A stretch of 64,000 bases of DNA from assembly GCF_025336525.1 (NCBI RefSeq), contig NZ_JAOCZP010000002.1, positions 496,001 to 560,000 on the forward strand. Reading direction: 5' to 3'. Numbering within the stretch: the first letter of the stretch is position 1; the number at the start of each line of letters is the position of its first letter. A program made the translations under genes and the position numbers. This stretch comes from Chelativorans salis (GTDB lineage: Bacteria; Pseudomonadota; Alphaproteobacteria; Rhizobiales; Rhizobiaceae). Positions 38,251-60,564 of the stretch are shown here, in pieces. Below the pieces are notes generated by a model, which did not search any database, was not told the DNA's origin, and saw nothing but the letters and a program-made list of their open reading frames with translations.

Positions 38251-38778
38251 ATGACTGCGCGGTGGTACATCGTCCACGCTTACTCGAATTTCGAGAAGAA
38301 GGTTGCCGAATCGATCGAGGAGCAGGCGCGCCAGAAGGGGCTGGGTGACGCGATCGAAGAGGTCGTAGTGCCGACGGAGAAGGTCGTCGAAGTGCGCCGT
38401 GGCCGCAAGGTTGATGCCGAGCGCAAGTTCTTTCCGGGTTACGTGCTGGTGAAGGCCGACCTGACGGACGCCGTATTCAGTCTCATCAAGAATACGCCGA
38501 AGGTGACTGGCTTTCTTGGGGATTCCAGGCCGGTGCCGATTACGCAGGCGGAAGCTGATCGCATCTTGCACCAGGTCCAGGAGGGCGTCGAGCGACCGAA
38601 GCCTTCGGTTACCTTCGAGATCGGCGAGCAGGTGCGCGTTTCCGATGGTCCCTTCGCTTCCTTCAACGGAGCCGTCCAGGAGGTCGACGAAGAGCGTTCG
38701 CGCCTCAAGGTGGAGGTTTCTATCTTCGGGCGCGCCGTGCCCGTCGATTTGGAGTTCGGTCAGGTCGAGAAGAGCTGA
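38251..38778 (+). CDS. nusG: NusG, transcription elongation/termination factor
   Basis: A 175-residue NusG with the NGN domain (RWYIVHAYSNFEKKVAESIE, then FFPGYVLVKADLTDAVFSLI) and a C-terminal KOW domain (GEQVRVSDGPFASFNGAVQE). It links RNA polymerase with Rho and with ribosomal protein S10, whose gene is at 55845. The stop is followed by 125 bases before rplK containing a GC-rich inverted repeat (GGCGGC...GCCGCC) that may be part of L1 autoregulation. Confidence 0.97.
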   Translation: MTARWYIVHAYSNFEKKVAESIEEQARQKGLGDAIEEVVVPTEKVVEVRRGRKVDAERKFFPGYVLVKADLTDAVFSLIKNTPKVTGFLGDSRPVPITQAEADRILHQVQEGVERPKPSVTFEIGEQVRVSDGPFASFNGAVQEVDEERSRLKVEVSIFGRAVPVDLEFGQVEKS

Positions 38779-38903
38779 TCGGCGGTTCCGGCTTCCCGGA
38801 ACGATAATGGTGGAAGGATAAGGCGGCGTAGCCGGCCGCCAGTGTCCGCACCACCGAACTGCAACCGCCGGCCGAGGCCGGCATGAAACGAGGCAGATAA
38901 GAG

Positions 38904-39332
38904 ATGGCTAAGAAGATTGCAGGCCAGCTCAAGCTCCAGGTCCCCGCGGGATCGGCGACGCCGTCGCCGCCGATCGGACCTGCGCTTGGTCAGCGTGGCA
39001 TCAATATCATGGAGTTCTGCAAGGCATTCAACGCGCAGAGCCAGGAGATGGAGAAGGGGTCGCCCATCCCGGTGGTCATCACCTACTACCAGGACAAGTC
39101 GTTCACCTTCACCATGAAGACCCCGCCGGTGAGCTACTTCCTCAAGAAGGAAGCGAAGCTGAAGTCGGGTGCCAAGGAGCCGGGCAAGCAGACGGTTGGC
39201 CAGATCTCGCGCGACAAGGTGCGCAAGATCGCCGAGGCCAAGATGGCTGACCTGAACGCGAACGACGTGAACGCGGCTATGCGCATGGTGGAGGGCTCGG
39301 CCCGCTCCATGGGCCTGGAAGTGGTGGGCTGA
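38904..39332 (+). CDS. rplK: 50S ribosomal protein L11
   Basis: 142 residues (uL11). It has the N-terminal [20 protein letters not shown], the proline-rich segment contacting elongation factors and the thiostrepton site, and the C-terminal rRNA-binding domain ending [10 protein letters not shown]. It binds 23S rRNA at the GTPase centre. Only four bases separate it from rplA; the two form the L11 operon, normally repressed by L1. Confidence 0.98.
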   Translation: MAKKIAGQLKLQVPAGSATPSPPIGPALGQRGINIMEFCKAFNAQSQEMEKGSPIPVVITYYQDKSFTFTMKTPPVSYFLKKEAKLKSGAKEPGKQTVGQISRDKVRKIAEAKMADLNANDVNAAMRMVEGSARSMGLEVVG

Positions 39333-39336
39333 AGAG

Positions 39337-40035
39337 ATGGCTGTGAAACTTTCCAAGCGTTTGGCCAAGAGCCGTGAGGGCATCGACCGCAACAAGCATT
39401 ACCCGCTTGAAGAGGCAGTGAAGCTTCTGAAGGAGCGGGCGACGGCCAAGTTCGACGAGACCATCGAAGTGGCGATGAACCTCGGCGTCGACCCGCGTCA
39501 TGCCGATCAGATGGTGCGTGGCGTCGTCAACCTGCCGAACGGCACTGGCCGCTCGGTGCGTGTGGCCGTGTTCGCCAAGGGCGACAAGGCGGATGAAGCC
39601 AGGGCCGCCGGCGCCGACATCGTCGGCGCGGAGGACTTGGTGGAAAGCGTGCAGAAAGGCGAAATCGATTTCGACCGCTGCATTGCCACGCCCGACATGA
39701 TGCCGCTGGTCGGCCGGCTCGGCAAGGTACTGGGGCCGCGCGGCCTGATGCCGAACCCGAAGGTGGGGACGGTGACGGCTGATGTGGCAGCCGCTGTCGA
39801 GGCCTCGAAGGGCGGCGCTGTCGAGTTCCGGGTCGAGAAGGCGGGCATCGTGCATGCCGGCGTCGGCAAGGTGTCTTTCGACGCCAATGCCATTGCCGAG
39901 AATGTGCGTGCGTTTGCCGATGCCGTAACCAAGGCCAAGCCGTCGGGCGCCAAGGGCAACTACGTCAAGCGCGTGGCTCTGACGTCGACCATGGGCCCCG
40001 GCCTTAAGATCGACCCGTCAACCTTGAGCGCGTAG
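39337..40035 (+). CDS. rplA: 50S ribosomal protein L1
   Basis: 232 residues (uL1), with [20 protein letters not shown] near the start and [20 protein letters not shown], the L1 signature. It builds the mobile L1 stalk and in many bacteria represses its own operon. Just after the stop lies an 11-bp perfect hairpin without a T run (40045-40069). Confidence 0.98.
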   Translation: MAVKLSKRLAKSREGIDRNKHYPLEEAVKLLKERATAKFDETIEVAMNLGVDPRHADQMVRGVVNLPNGTGRSVRVAVFAKGDKADEARAAGADIVGAEDLVESVQKGEIDFDRCIATPDMMPLVGRLGKVLGPRGLMPNPKVGTVTADVAAAVEASKGGAVEFRVEKAGIVHAGVGKVSFDANAIAENVRAFADAVTKAKPSGAKGNYVKRVALTSTMGPGLKIDPSTLSA

Positions 40036-40386
40036 TAGATTTCTGCCGGGAAGGAGCATCCTTCCCGGCACATCCATTCCGGGGCGGCAACGGCCCGGAA
40101 GCTGGGGACATCCCCGGCAATCCTGTCCGAGACTGCAGGCGGCTCGCCTTAATTCGAAAGAGCCTGCATGAGACGGGTAAGAATCGACTTAAGGTCTTGC
40201 GCAAGCAGGCCGACGGAAGGTTCGAACCGTGTTGGCCTTTTGTTCGATTGCCGGTTCTGCCGGCGCGGCGAAAGGGGGCAGGATCCTCGAGCGTCGTTCG
40301 GGTGATCCGCAAGGAAAGCCCGTCCGGCAAAAGGCAACCCGGCGGCAAACCTATAGAAATAGGGCGCCGTCAACTGGAGAAAGGCT
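40036..40386 (+). promoter_or_regulatory. rplA-rplJ leader with hairpins (candidate L10 leader)
   Basis: A 351-base gene-free stretch. It starts with the perfect 11-bp hairpin GCCGGGAAGGA-GCA-TCCTTCCCGGC (40045-40069), with no T tract. Further complementary segments are spread over 40140-40360. In bacteria this position usually holds the L10 leader, where the L10(L12) complex represses translation of rplJ; I infer that here from position and structure, without a Rfam match. A promoter for rplJ may also lie inside. Confidence 0.55.
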
Positions 40387-40905
40387 GTGGACAGAGCGGA
40401 AAAACGCGAGTTCGTCACGGGCCTGAACCAGGTGTTCGAGAACACCGGTTCTCTCATCGTGGCACACTACACCGGTCTGACCGTCGCGCAGATGAACGAC
40501 CTTCGGTCGAAGATGCGCGAGGCAGGCGGGACCGTCAAGGTCGCGAAGAACCGTCTCGCCAAGATCGCTCTTCAGGGTACCAAGTCCGAAGGCATTCAGG
40601 CCCTCTTCGAGGGGCAGACCCTGATTGCTTATTCGGACGATCCGGTTGTCGCTCCGAAGGTCGCCAGCGATTTCGCCAAGGGCAATGACAATCTCGTCAT
40701 CCTTGGCGGTGCGATGGGCACGACCACGCTCGACGCCGACGGCGTGAAGGCGCTTGCCGCGCTGCCGTCGCTGGACGAGCTCAGAGCGAAGATCGTCGGC
40801 ATGATTCAGACGCCGGCAACCCGGATCGCCCAGGTCGTCAATGCACCAGCAGGCCAGCTTGCCCGTGTATTCGATGCCTATGCCCGGAAGGACGAGGCGG
40901 CATGA
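40387..40905 (+). CDS. rplJ: 50S ribosomal protein L10
   Basis: 172 residues (uL10). The start is GTG 40387 after GGAGAAAGGCT. N-terminal [20 protein letters not shown] and [20 protein letters not shown] are the rRNA-binding part; the C-terminal helix that binds L7/L12 dimers ends the protein. It forms the stalk base and probably autoregulates through the leader upstream. It is 54 bases before rplL. Confidence 0.97.
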   Translation: MDRAEKREFVTGLNQVFENTGSLIVAHYTGLTVAQMNDLRSKMREAGGTVKVAKNRLAKIALQGTKSEGIQALFEGQTLIAYSDDPVVAPKVASDFAKGNDNLVILGGAMGTTTLDADGVKALAALPSLDELRAKIVGMIQTPATRIAQVVNAPAGQLARVFDAYARKDEAA

Positions 40906-40959
40906 GGCCGTTCCTCACAACCAACAACACAGTTCGAACTTTTACGAAGGAAATGAACA

Positions 40960-41337
40960 ATGGCTGATCTTGCGAAGATCGTTGATGACCTTTCCAGCCT
41001 GACCGTCCTCGAGGCGGCCGAGCTGTCGAAGATGCTGGAAGAGAAGTGGGGCGTCTCCGCGGCGGCTCCGGTGGCCGTGGCGGCTGCCGGCGGTGCCGGT
41101 GCGCCTGCCGAGGCGGCGGAAGAGAAGACCGAGTTTGATGTCGTTCTCGCCGAGGCCGGCGCGCAGAAGATCAACGTGATCAAGGAAGTGCGCGCCATCA
41201 CCGGCCTGGGCCTGAAGGAGGCCAAGGACCTGGTTGAGGCCGCGCCGAAGCCTGTCAAGGAAGGCGTGTCCAAGGACGAGGCCGACAAGATCAAAGCGCA
41301 GCTCGAAGGGGCCGGCGCCAAGGTTGACCTGAAGTAA
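40960..41337 (+). CDS. rplL: 50S ribosomal protein L7/L12
   Basis: 125 residues (bL12). The N-terminal dimerisation domain is [20 protein letters not shown], followed by a flexible Ala/Gly/Pro hinge and the C-terminal factor-binding domain [20 protein letters not shown], then [20 protein letters not shown]. It is present in several copies on the ribosomal stalk and recruits translation GTPases. It is followed by a hairpin and then rpoB. Confidence 0.98.
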   Translation: MADLAKIVDDLSSLTVLEAAELSKMLEEKWGVSAAAPVAVAAAGGAGAPAEAAEEKTEFDVVLAEAGAQKINVIKEVRAITGLGLKEAKDLVEAAPKPVKEGVSKDEADKIKAQLEGAGAKVDLK

Positions 41338-41347
41338 TGCTTGCAGT

Positions 41348-41375
41348 CGGCCCGCGGGCAGCCGTCCGCGGGCCG
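41348..41375 (+). promoter_or_regulatory. rplL-rpoB intercistronic hairpin (attenuator or processing site)
   Basis: A perfect 10-bp GC stem, CGGCCCGCGG with CCGCGGGCCG and an 8-base loop, and no T tract. The same position in E. coli holds a partial terminator and an RNase III site that lower rpoB expression relative to rplL. A second weaker stem, AAACGG...CCGTTT, follows at about 41438-41457. Confidence 0.6.
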
Positions 41376-41515
41376 GCAGCGAGACGTAATTGAAGTGAAA
41401 ACCTTTTTCCTGAAGGCCTCCAAAGCGGCCGTCAGGAAACGGGTTTTTATCCGTTTGGATTGGTCGCCTTCCAGGGCGGCCCATGTGGCAGGTAAGCGGC
41501 AGGCAAGGAGCGACG

Positions 41516-45652
<4,137 letters not shown>

Positions 45653-45660
45653 CTTGCGTG

Positions 45661-45687
45661 TGCGCCGCGGTGTTGGACCGCGGCGCA
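45661..45687 (+). promoter_or_regulatory. rpoB-rpoC intercistronic hairpin
   Basis: A perfect 11-bp stem TGCGCCGCGGT-GTTGG-ACCGCGGCGCA nine bases after the rpoB stop, without a T tract. It may stabilise or process the long mRNA; it does not look like an intrinsic terminator. Confidence 0.55.
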
Positions 45688-45800
45688 GCGCCCGTATCGA
45701 TGGCGATGCGGCGACCAGCAGGAACGAGACGAGAGCCGCTGGACGCCCGCTACGACCGCAGAATGACCAAGGGACTTAACGTCCCGCAAAGGAGATCGGC

Positions 45801-49997
<4,197 letters not shown>

Positions 49998-50022
49998 CCG
50001 TCCATCCGCCACTTTAATGAGA

Positions 50023-50051
50023 AGCCGCCGGGCAATCCGGCGGCTTTTTTT
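50023..50051 (+). terminator. Rho-independent terminator after rpoC
   Basis: The stem AGCCGCCGG with CCGGCGGCT (9 bp, loop GCAAT) is followed by seven T residues. It separates rpoBC from the small genes downstream. From here to 50334 the sequence is unusually AT-rich for this genome, with no gene seen. Confidence 0.93.
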
Positions 50052-50334
50052 GTTTCAAGATGAATTGGGAATTAACGATGTTTCCGGCGTCGTGTTGACA
50101 GGTAGTATTGATTTTCATAATAAAACTAAAAGTTGTTGATTTATCCAAATGAAGAGAAGCAAATATCTGCTTTATTTAAAATTTTAACGTCTGGCACATT
50201 CGGGTGCCTGTCTCTGTTTTCAGCATACAGTTTCTTCCGCTGAAGGCAGGGTTGTCCATCAATTGAAGAGCCGGCTTCGACTTTGGGGGGCTGCGGAGAT
50301 GTAATCGCCGCAGGCATCAGAGGAGAAGAGAATT

Positions 50335-50706
50335 ATGAAGACCTTTTTCAGATACGCGGTTTTTCCGATTATCGCGCTTTGCGCCGCCTGTACGGGCACG
50401 GAAGGCGAACTTCTTCTTGGCAGGCCGGAATCTTCCGCTTGGCTTCAGACCGCTGCACCGGCAACGGTCGCCACCCATTTCTCCGCCCGCTGTTCCGCCT
50501 ACGGCTACAAGAGCGGTGACAAGGAGATGGCGGATTGCATCCGGCGGGAGGTCGAGTCGGTTCGAGCCAAGAATGCGGCCGTGGAGGCTGCGGCGGAGAT
50601 GAACCGTCCGAAGGTGATATACTGCCAGGACGACTGGATCGATCGGCACCATTGGCACCGTTGGCGCCATCGGCACTTTCGGCGCGACTGGGGCTACTGC
50701 TTCTGA
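50335..50706 (+). CDS. Hypothetical secreted protein, possible lipoprotein, His/Arg-rich end
   Basis: A 123-residue protein of unknown family. The N-terminus MKTFFRYAVFPIIALCAACT is a signal peptide; ALCAAC resembles a lipobox, but with Cys at -3 it is not canonical. The middle contains FSARCSAYGYKSGDKEMADC followed by a helix with IRREVESVRAKNAAVEAAAE. The end is rich in His, Arg and Trp (RHHWHRWRHRHFRRDWGYCF), which could bind metal. AGAGGAGAAGAG is a strong ribosome-binding site. It sits alone behind AT-rich DNA, after the rpoC terminator. Confidence 0.75.
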   Translation: MKTFFRYAVFPIIALCAACTGTEGELLLGRPESSAWLQTAAPATVATHFSARCSAYGYKSGDKEMADCIRREVESVRAKNAAVEAAAEMNRPKVIYCQDDWIDRHHWHRWRHRHFRRDWGYCF

Positions 50707-50772
50707 CGGGAGGCGCAGCCTTTCCTCTTCGCAAGGCAGCGCGACTGCCCAGTCACGGGGAGAGGGGAGGCG

Positions 50773-51054
50773 CTATGCCGGCTCGTCGAACGTGACGATG
50801 GCGATCTCGCCTTCGGTGGCGCCCTGCCATGCCGACAGGTGCGGCTCTTCGTCGGGGGCGCCTTCCATCTCGCCGATCTGGTCGAGTTCGGCCTCAGCGT
50901 AGCCTTCTTGCGCCAGCGCCTCCAGTGCAAGGCGTACCGCCGTGTCGTCGTCGGGCGCCATGAGCATCACGTGTACGCCCTCGCTGTCTCCGCCTGCTTC
51001 GCGCCAGACACGGCCGGTGATGATGGTTACGGGCGGCTGCTCATTGTCGTTCAT
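50773..51054 (-). CDS. Conserved small acidic protein of unknown function
   Basis: A 93-residue, acidic, soluble protein: PVTIITGRVWREAGGDSEGV, HVMLMAPDDDTAVRLALEAL and AQEGYAEAELDQIGEMEGAP. It has no signal or membrane segment. The middle resembles a small alpha/beta fold. I recall similar short genes between rpoC and rpsL in Mesorhizobium-type genomes, but know of no assigned family. ATG 51054 (MNDNEQPP) is chosen; the frame reaches 51129, where the extra residues look non-coding. It is divergent from the str operon. Confidence 0.65.
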   Translation of the reverse strand: MNDNEQPPVTIITGRVWREAGGDSEGVHVMLMAPDDDTAVRLALEALAQEGYAEAELDQIGEMEGAPDEEPHLSAWQGATEGEIAIVTFDEPA

Positions 51055-51244
51055 GGTGCTGATTCCTCTCGCGTTCTGTCGATCCTGCACGATGTCGCGC
51101 GAATTGTCGCATTTCCGGTATATGGGCAACAGTGTGGGGGTGGAAATTTCTCCTTCCTCTCCTCATATTGAGAGGCGGACAATCGCTGGCGGTGCCTGAT
51201 CGCTCACTCCGATCCAACTGCGCAAGATAGTTGCCGGAGCGGGG

Positions 51245-51273
51245 TTGACGGGGGCTCGTGTTGAGCGTATTAC
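51245..51273 (+). promoter_or_regulatory. Promoter of the rpsL-rpsG-fusA-tuf (str) operon
   Basis: TTGACG (51245-51250), 17-base spacer, TATTAC (51268-51273): a good sigma-70-type promoter in the 469-base gap between the small acidic-protein gene and rpsL. It implies a leader of about 240 bases, room for S7- or S12-type translational control, but no defined structure was identified. Confidence 0.65.
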
Positions 51274-51523
51274 CCGCCGCGTCTGAGCCGATGTGAGGCC
51301 TTTCTTTTCGGGGCGACGCGCCCTGAAGCAAAGCCTCAAACAGGGTTCGTTTATACGAGCGACAGACTTCCGGCGCATGAAGCGGATTGCCGCTTCCTCT
51401 GCTTTTGTTCGGGCAGGACCGCATTCGGGCGGTTTGATGCCCGAATTTGCATATGGAGCACTGTCCTCGTGTTGATGCGACCCTGTCGACTTAAGACACG
51501 AGATTGAAACAAGGGAAGGTTTG

Positions 51524-51895
51524 ATGCCGACCGTAAACCAGCTGATCAACAAGCCGCGCAAGGCGCCGGTGAAGCGCAACAAGGTGCCGGCCATGCAGGC
51601 CAACCCGCAGAAGCGGGGTGTGTGCACGCGCGTCTATACGACTTCGCCGAAGAAGCCGAACTCGGCCATGCGCAAGGTGGCGAAGATCCGGCTTGCAAAC
51701 GGCTTCGAGGTGATCGGCTACATTCCGGGTGAGGGTCATAACCTCCAGGAGCACTCCGTGGTGATGATCCGCGGCGGCCGCGTGAAGGACCTTCCCGGTG
51801 TGCGCTATCACATCATCCGCGGCGTGCTTGACACGCAGGGTGTGAAAAGCCGCAAGCAGCGCCGCTCCAAATACGGCGCAAAGCGTCCGAAGTAG
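51524..51895 (+). CDS. rpsL: 30S ribosomal protein S12
   Basis: 123 residues (uS12). It is part of the decoding centre. [20 protein letters not shown] has wild-type Lys43, and [15 protein letters not shown] keeps the second streptomycin-related lysine, so no resistance change is seen. AAGGGAAGG precedes ATG 51524. It is first of the str operon. Confidence 0.99.
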   Translation: MPTVNQLINKPRKAPVKRNKVPAMQANPQKRGVCTRVYTTSPKKPNSAMRKVAKIRLANGFEVIGYIPGEGHNLQEHSVVMIRGGRVKDLPGVRYHIIRGVLDTQGVKSRKQRRSKYGAKRPK

Positions 51896-51956
51896 GGTTT
51901 CCCGGCTTCGGCGCTTTTTGTTTTGCGCCGGGCCATGAAGGTGAGAGACGAAAAAG

Positions 51957-52427
51957 ATGTCCCGACGTCACCGTGCAGAAAAGCGCGAGATCAACCCGGA
52001 CCCGAAGTTTGGGGATACGGTTGTGACCAAGTTCATGAACGCCGTCATGCTGGACGGCAAGAAGTCGGCCGCCGAGCGGATCGTCTACGGCGCGCTCGAC
52101 CAGGTGCAGGAAAAGACCAGGCAGGAGCCTGTGACTATCTTTCATCAGGCACTCGACAACGTCGCGCCGCATGTCGAGGTGCGCTCCCGGCGCGTCGGCG
52201 GTGCCACCTACCAGGTGCCGGTGGACGTGCGTCCGGAGCGTCGGCAGGCGCTTGCCATCCGCTGGCTGATTACGGCTGCCCGCAATCGTAACGAGACCAC
52301 CATGGTCGAGCGCCTCTCGGGCGAGCTTATGGATGCGTCCAACAATCGCGGCACTGCCGTCAAGAAGCGCGAAGATACGCACAAGATGGCCGAGGCCAAC
52401 CGTGCGTTCTCGCATTACCGCTGGTAG
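51957..52427 (+). CDS. rpsG: 30S ribosomal protein S7
   Basis: 156 residues (uS7), starting [20 protein letters not shown] with [20 protein letters not shown] and ending in the short alphaproteobacterial form [13 protein letters not shown]. It organises the 16S 3' domain near the E site and is the usual translational repressor of the str operon. It has a 61-base gap after rpsL. Confidence 0.99.
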   Translation: MSRRHRAEKREINPDPKFGDTVVTKFMNAVMLDGKKSAAERIVYGALDQVQEKTRQEPVTIFHQALDNVAPHVEVRSRRVGGATYQVPVDVRPERRQALAIRWLITAARNRNETTMVERLSGELMDASNNRGTAVKKREDTHKMAEANRAFSHYRW

Positions 52428-52454
52428 TGCGAGAGGAAGGAAGAGGTACTTACG

Positions 52455-54545
<2,091 letters not shown>

Positions 54546-54605
54546 TCGCCCGCAGGGCTCACTGAAACAAAGGCCTGAATAGGCAAAGAACAACGGAGAC
54601 CTCAC

Positions 54606-55781
<1,176 letters not shown>

Positions 55782-55844
55782 CGAGGCAAGCATCCGGCGC
55801 GGCGCGGGGAAGCCCGTGCCGCGATCGGAACGAGGAATGAAAAA

Positions 55845-56153
55845 ATGAACGGACAGAATATCCGTATCCGCCTCAAAGCGTTCGACCACCGGGTGCTCGA
55901 CGCCTCCACGCGCGAGATCGTGTCCACGGCCAAGCGCACCGGCGCTAATGTCCGCGGCCCCATCCCGCTGCCGACGCGGATCGAGAAGTTCACGGTGAAC
56001 CGCTCGCCGCACATCGACAAGAAGAGCCGCGAGCAGTTCGAGATGCGCACCCACAAGCGTCTTCTCGACATCGTAGATCCGACGCCTCAGACGGTGGACG
56101 CGCTGATGAAGCTCGATCTGGCAGCCGGCGTGGACGTCGAGATCAAGCTTTAG
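55845..56153 (+). CDS. rpsJ: 30S ribosomal protein S10
   Basis: 102 residues (uS10), with [20 protein letters not shown] and the signature [25 protein letters not shown]. It is a 30S head protein and also NusE, the partner of NusG in antitermination. It is first gene of the S10 cluster. Confidence 0.99.
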   Translation: MNGQNIRIRLKAFDHRVLDASTREIVSTAKRTGANVRGPIPLPTRIEKFTVNRSPHIDKKSREQFEMRTHKRLLDIVDPTPQTVDALMKLDLAAGVDVEIKL

Positions 56154-56228
56154 GCGGAAGACAAGAGGATAGGAGCCCGGGCTGGCCCAAGCGGCCGGCG
56201 GCGGGAAGCCTGAAAGGAAATCGAACCG

Positions 56229-56960
56229 ATGCGTTCAGGTGTTATCGCACAGAAGATCGGGATGACGCGCGTCTACAACGAGGCGGGTGAGCATATCCCC
56301 GTCACAGTGCTGCGCATGGAGAATTGCCAGGTCGTGGCCCAGCGCACCGAGGAGAAGAACGGCTACACCGCCGTTCAGCTCGGCGTGGGGCTCGCCAAGG
56401 TGAAGAATACGTCGAAGGCGCTGCGTGGCCATTTTGCCGCAAGCTCCGTCGAGCCCAAGGCGAAGGTGGCGGAGTTTCGCGTGTCGCCGGACAATCTGCT
56501 CGACGTTGGTGCCGAGATCACGGCGGATCACTTCGTCGCCGGCCAAAAGGTCGACGTGACGGGGACCTCGATCGGCAAGGGCTTCCAGGGCGTCATGAAG
56601 CGCCACAATTTCGGCGGCGGTCGCGCGACGCATGGTAACTCCGTGTCGCACCGTTCGCACGGCTCGACCGGTCAGCGCCAGGACCCCGGCAAGGTGTTCA
56701 AGGGTAAGAAGATGGCCGGCCACATGGGCGATCATCGGGTGACCACCCAGAACCTGGAAGTGGTTTCGACCGACACCGACCGCGGCCTCATTCTGGTGCG
56801 CGGCGCGGTGCCGGGCTCCAAGGGGGCCTGGATCATGGTGCGCGATGCCGTGAAAGCGCCGCTGCCGGAGAATGCGCCGCAGCCTGGGGCCATCCGCGCC
56901 GCTGCCAAGAAAGACGCTGTGAAGGCCGAAGAAACCGCCGCCACTGAGGGGGCTGAGTAA
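56229..56960 (+). CDS. rplC: 50S ribosomal protein L3
   Basis: 243 residues (uL3). It begins [20 protein letters not shown] and carries the long loop that reaches the peptidyl-transferase centre, with [20 protein letters not shown]. An Ala/Lys/Glu-rich C-terminal tail (about residues 215-243) is usual in alphaproteobacteria. The stop overlaps the rplD start by one base (TAATG). Confidence 0.99.
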   Translation: MRSGVIAQKIGMTRVYNEAGEHIPVTVLRMENCQVVAQRTEEKNGYTAVQLGVGLAKVKNTSKALRGHFAASSVEPKAKVAEFRVSPDNLLDVGAEITADHFVAGQKVDVTGTSIGKGFQGVMKRHNFGGGRATHGNSVSHRSHGSTGQRQDPGKVFKGKKMAGHMGDHRVTTQNLEVVSTDTDRGLILVRGAVPGSKGAWIMVRDAVKAPLPENAPQPGAIRAAAKKDAVKAEETAATEGAE

Positions 56961-57580
56961 TGGAACTGAAGGTAACCACCCTTGCGGGCAAGGATGCCGG
57001 TAAGCTGAAGCTCTCTGAGGAGATCTTCGGGCTCGACCCGCGCGAGGACATTCTTCACCGCGTCGTGCGCTGGCAGCTCGCCAAGCGTCAGCAGGGCTCC
57101 CACAAGACCAAGGGGCGCGCCGAGATCGCGCGCACCGGCGCAAAGATGTACCGCCAGAAGGGCACCGGCCGCGCCCGCCATTCGTCGGCGCGCGTGCCGC
57201 AGTTCCGCGGCGGTGGCAAGGCGCACGGGCCGGTTGTCCGCAGCCACGCCCACGACTTGCCGAAGAAGGTGCGGGCATTGGGTCTGAAGCATGCGCTTTC
57301 GGCCAAGGCCAAGGCTGCCAATATCATCGTCATCGACGATCTGGCGCTGAAGGACGGCAAGACGAAGGTGCTGGTGGACAATTTCGCCAAGCTGGGGCTG
57401 ACCAACGCGCTGATGATCGGCGGGGCGGAAATCGACGCGGGCTTCAAGCGTGCGGCGGCGAACATCCCCAACATCGACGTGCTGCCGGTCCACGGCATCA
57501 ACGTCTACGACATTCTGCGCCGCGGCACGCTGGTCCTGTCCAAGGCCGCTGTCGAGGCACTCGAGGAGCGGTTCAAATGA
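56960..57580 (+). CDS. rplD: 50S ribosomal protein L4
   Basis: 206 residues (uL4), with the exit-tunnel loop [20 protein letters not shown] and globular part [20 protein letters not shown]. In E. coli L4 represses the S10 operon; no such leader was recognised here. It overlaps rplC by one base and rplW by four. Confidence 0.99.
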   Translation: MELKVTTLAGKDAGKLKLSEEIFGLDPREDILHRVVRWQLAKRQQGSHKTKGRAEIARTGAKMYRQKGTGRARHSSARVPQFRGGGKAHGPVVRSHAHDLPKKVRALGLKHALSAKAKAANIIVIDDLALKDGKTKVLVDNFAKLGLTNALMIGGAEIDAGFKRAAANIPNIDVLPVHGINVYDILRRGTLVLSKAAVEALEERFK

Positions 57581-57870
57581 CGGACCTTCGCCACTATGAC
57601 GTGATCGTCAGCCCGGCGGTCACCGAGAAATCGACGATGGCCTCGGAGAATAACCAGGTCGTCTTCAACGTGGCGCGCAAGGCCACGAAGCCCGAGATCA
57701 AGGCGGCGGTGGAAGCGCTGTTCAACGTCAAGGTCAAGGGCGTCAACACGCTTGTGCGCAAGGGCAAGGTGAAGCGGTTCCGCGGCACCATCGGACGGCA
57801 GAGCGACGTCAAGAAGGCGGTCGTCACGCTGGCCGAGGGCCATTCGATAGACATCGCGACAGGTCTTTGA
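57577..57870 (+). CDS. rplW: 50S ribosomal protein L23
   Basis: 97 residues (uL23), with [20 protein letters not shown] and VKAKGVNTLV-like [20 protein letters not shown]. It sits at the tunnel exit and docks trigger factor and SRP. Its ATG overlaps the rplD stop by four bases. Confidence 0.99.
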   Translation: MTDLRHYDVIVSPAVTEKSTMASENNQVVFNVARKATKPEIKAAVEALFNVKVKGVNTLVRKGKVKRFRGTIGRQSDVKKAVVTLAEGHSIDIATGL

Positions 57871-57890
57871 GAGGCCGCGAGGATTAAGAC

Positions 57891-58727
57891 ATGGCACTCA
57901 AGAACTATAAACCGGTCACACCGGGCACGCGCCAGCTGGTCATCGTCGACCGCTCCGGCCTTTACAAGGGTAAGCCCGTCAAGGGTCTGACCCAGGGCCT
58001 TACGAGCAAGGGCGGACGCAACAACACCGGCCGCGTCACTGCGCGTTTCCAGGGTGGCGGCCATAAGCGCACGTACCGGCTGATCGACTTCAAGCGCCGC
58101 AAGTTCGGCGTCTCGGGCGTCGTCGAGCGGCTGGAGTATGATCCCAACCGTACCGGGTTCATCGCACTCATCCGCTATGACGACGGCGAATTGTCCTACA
58201 TCCTGGCACCGCAGCGTCTGTCGGTCGGCGACCGCGTGATCGCTTCCGAGCAGGGCGCGGACGTGAAGCCGGGCAACGCGATGCCGCTGTCGACCATGCC
58301 GCTTGGCACGATCGTCCACAACGTGGAGATGAAGCCGGGTAAAGGCGGCCAGATCGCCCGTTCGGCGGGCGCCTACGTGCAGCTCGTCGGCCGTGACCAA
58401 GGCATGGCGATCCTGCGGTTGAACTCGGGCGAGCAGCGGCTGGTTTCCGGCTCCTGCATGGCTACCGTCGGCGCAGTGTCCAATCCGGACCACGGCAATA
58501 TCAGCCTCGGCAAGGCCGGGCGCAAACGCTGGCTGGGCAAGCGTCCGCACAACCGCGGCGTCACCATGAACCCGGTCGATCACCCGCATGGCGGCGGCGA
58601 AGGCCGTACGTCCGGCGGTCGCCACCCAGTTTCGCCCTGGGGCAAGCCCACCAAGGGCATGAAGACGCGGTCCAACAAGGCGACCGACAAGTTCATCATG
58701 CGCTCGCGCCATCAGCGCAAGAAGTAA
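57891..58727 (+). CDS. rplB: 50S ribosomal protein L2
   Basis: 278 residues (uL2), with [40 protein letters not shown] and the peptidyl-transferase-proximal [20 protein letters not shown]. It is required for subunit joining. It is intact and of normal length. Confidence 0.99.
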   Translation: MALKNYKPVTPGTRQLVIVDRSGLYKGKPVKGLTQGLTSKGGRNNTGRVTARFQGGGHKRTYRLIDFKRRKFGVSGVVERLEYDPNRTGFIALIRYDDGELSYILAPQRLSVGDRVIASEQGADVKPGNAMPLSTMPLGTIVHNVEMKPGKGGQIARSAGAYVQLVGRDQGMAILRLNSGEQRLVSGSCMATVGAVSNPDHGNISLGKAGRKRWLGKRPHNRGVTMNPVDHPHGGGEGRTSGGRHPVSPWGKPTKGMKTRSNKATDKFIMRSRHQRKK

Positions 58728-58743
58728 GGAAAGGTAACGGCTC

Positions 58744-59022
58744 GTGTCCCGTTCAGTCTGGAAAGGCCCCTTCGTCGACGGCTTTCTTCTGAAGAAGGTC
58801 GACAAGGTCCGCGAGAGCGGCCGCAAGGAGGTCATCAAGATGTGGAGCCGCCGCTCCACCATCCTGCCCCAGTTCGTGGGGCTGACCTTCGGTGTCTATA
58901 ACGGCCAGAAGCACATTCCGGTGCTCGTCTCCGAAGAGATGGTGGGCCACAAATTCGGTGAGTTCGCTCCGACCCGTACCTACTACGGCCACGGTGCGGA
59001 CAAGAAGGCAAAGAGGAAGTAG
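58744..59022 (+). CDS. rpsS: 30S ribosomal protein S19
   Basis: 92 residues (uS19), with [20 protein letters not shown] and [20 protein letters not shown]. The start is GTG 58744 after GGAAAGG. It is in the 30S head next to S13. Confidence 0.98.
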   Translation: MSRSVWKGPFVDGFLLKKVDKVRESGRKEVIKMWSRRSTILPQFVGLTFGVYNGQKHIPVLVSEEMVGHKFGEFAPTRTYYGHGADKKAKRK

Positions 59023-59024
59023 AA

Positions 59025-59413
59025 ATGGGCAAGGCCAAAGCGCCGCGCAGGCTTGCAGACAACGAGGCGCGTGCGGTCCTGCGCACGGTCCGCGTCAGCC
59101 CGCAGAAGCTGAACCTCGTCGCCGCCATGATCCGCGGCAAGAAGGTCGCGGCTGCGCTCGCGGATCTCGAGTTCTCGCGCAAGCGTATCTCCGATGCGGT
59201 GAAGAAGACGCTGGAATCGGCGATCGCCAATGCTGAGAACAACCACGATCTCGATGTGGATGCGCTGGTTGTGGCTGAAGCCTATGTCGGCAAGTCGATC
59301 GTCATGAAGCGCTTCCATGCCCGCGGCCGCGGTCGTGCCAACCGCGTTGAGAAGCCGTTCTCGCACCTGACGATCGTCGTTCGAGAAGTCGAAGAACAAG
59401 TGGAGGCCGCATA

Positions 59414-59414
<1 letters not shown>
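59025..59414 (+). CDS. rplV: 50S ribosomal protein L22
   Basis: 129 residues (uL22), with [20 protein letters not shown] and the tunnel-lining hairpin [20 protein letters not shown]. It starts two bases after rpsS, with its stop sharing one base with the rpsC start. Confidence 0.99.
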
Positions 59415-60115
<701 letters not shown>

Positions 60116-60139
60116 GCCGGAATTTTGGAGTAGATAAAG

Positions 60140-60553
60140 ATGCTGCAACCAAAGCGCACGAAATTCCGCAAGCAGTTCAAGGGTCGTATCCACGGCATTG
60201 CCAAGGGCGGCACTGAGCTGAATTTCGGTTCCTACGGCCTAAAGGCACTTGAGCCGGAGCGGGTGACCGCCCGCCAGATCGAGGCCGCGCGCCGTGCCAT
60301 CACGCGCTTCATGAAGCGCCAGGGCCGGGTGTGGATCCGCATTTTCCCGGATGTGCCCGTCACCTCCAAGCCGACCGAGGTCCGCATGGGTAAGGGCAAG
60401 GGCTCGGTGGATTATTGGGCGTGCCGGGTAAAGCCTGGCCGCGTCATGTTCGAGATCGACGGTGTGGCCGACGACGTGGCGCGCGAGGCGCTTCGCCTCG
60501 GGGCAGCCAAGCTCCCGGTCAAGACGCGCTTCATCCAGCGCATCGCAGAGTAG
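60140..60553 (+). CDS. rplP: 50S ribosomal protein L16
   Basis: 137 residues (uL16), with [20 protein letters not shown] and [20 protein letters not shown]. It organises the tRNA sites on the 50S subunit and is a late assembly protein. Confidence 0.99.
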   Translation: MLQPKRTKFRKQFKGRIHGIAKGGTELNFGSYGLKALEPERVTARQIEAARRAITRFMKRQGRVWIRIFPDVPVTSKPTEVRMGKGKGSVDYWACRVKPGRVMFEIDGVADDVAREALRLGAAKLPVKTRFIQRIAE

Positions 60554-60564
60554 GAGAAGGCGCC

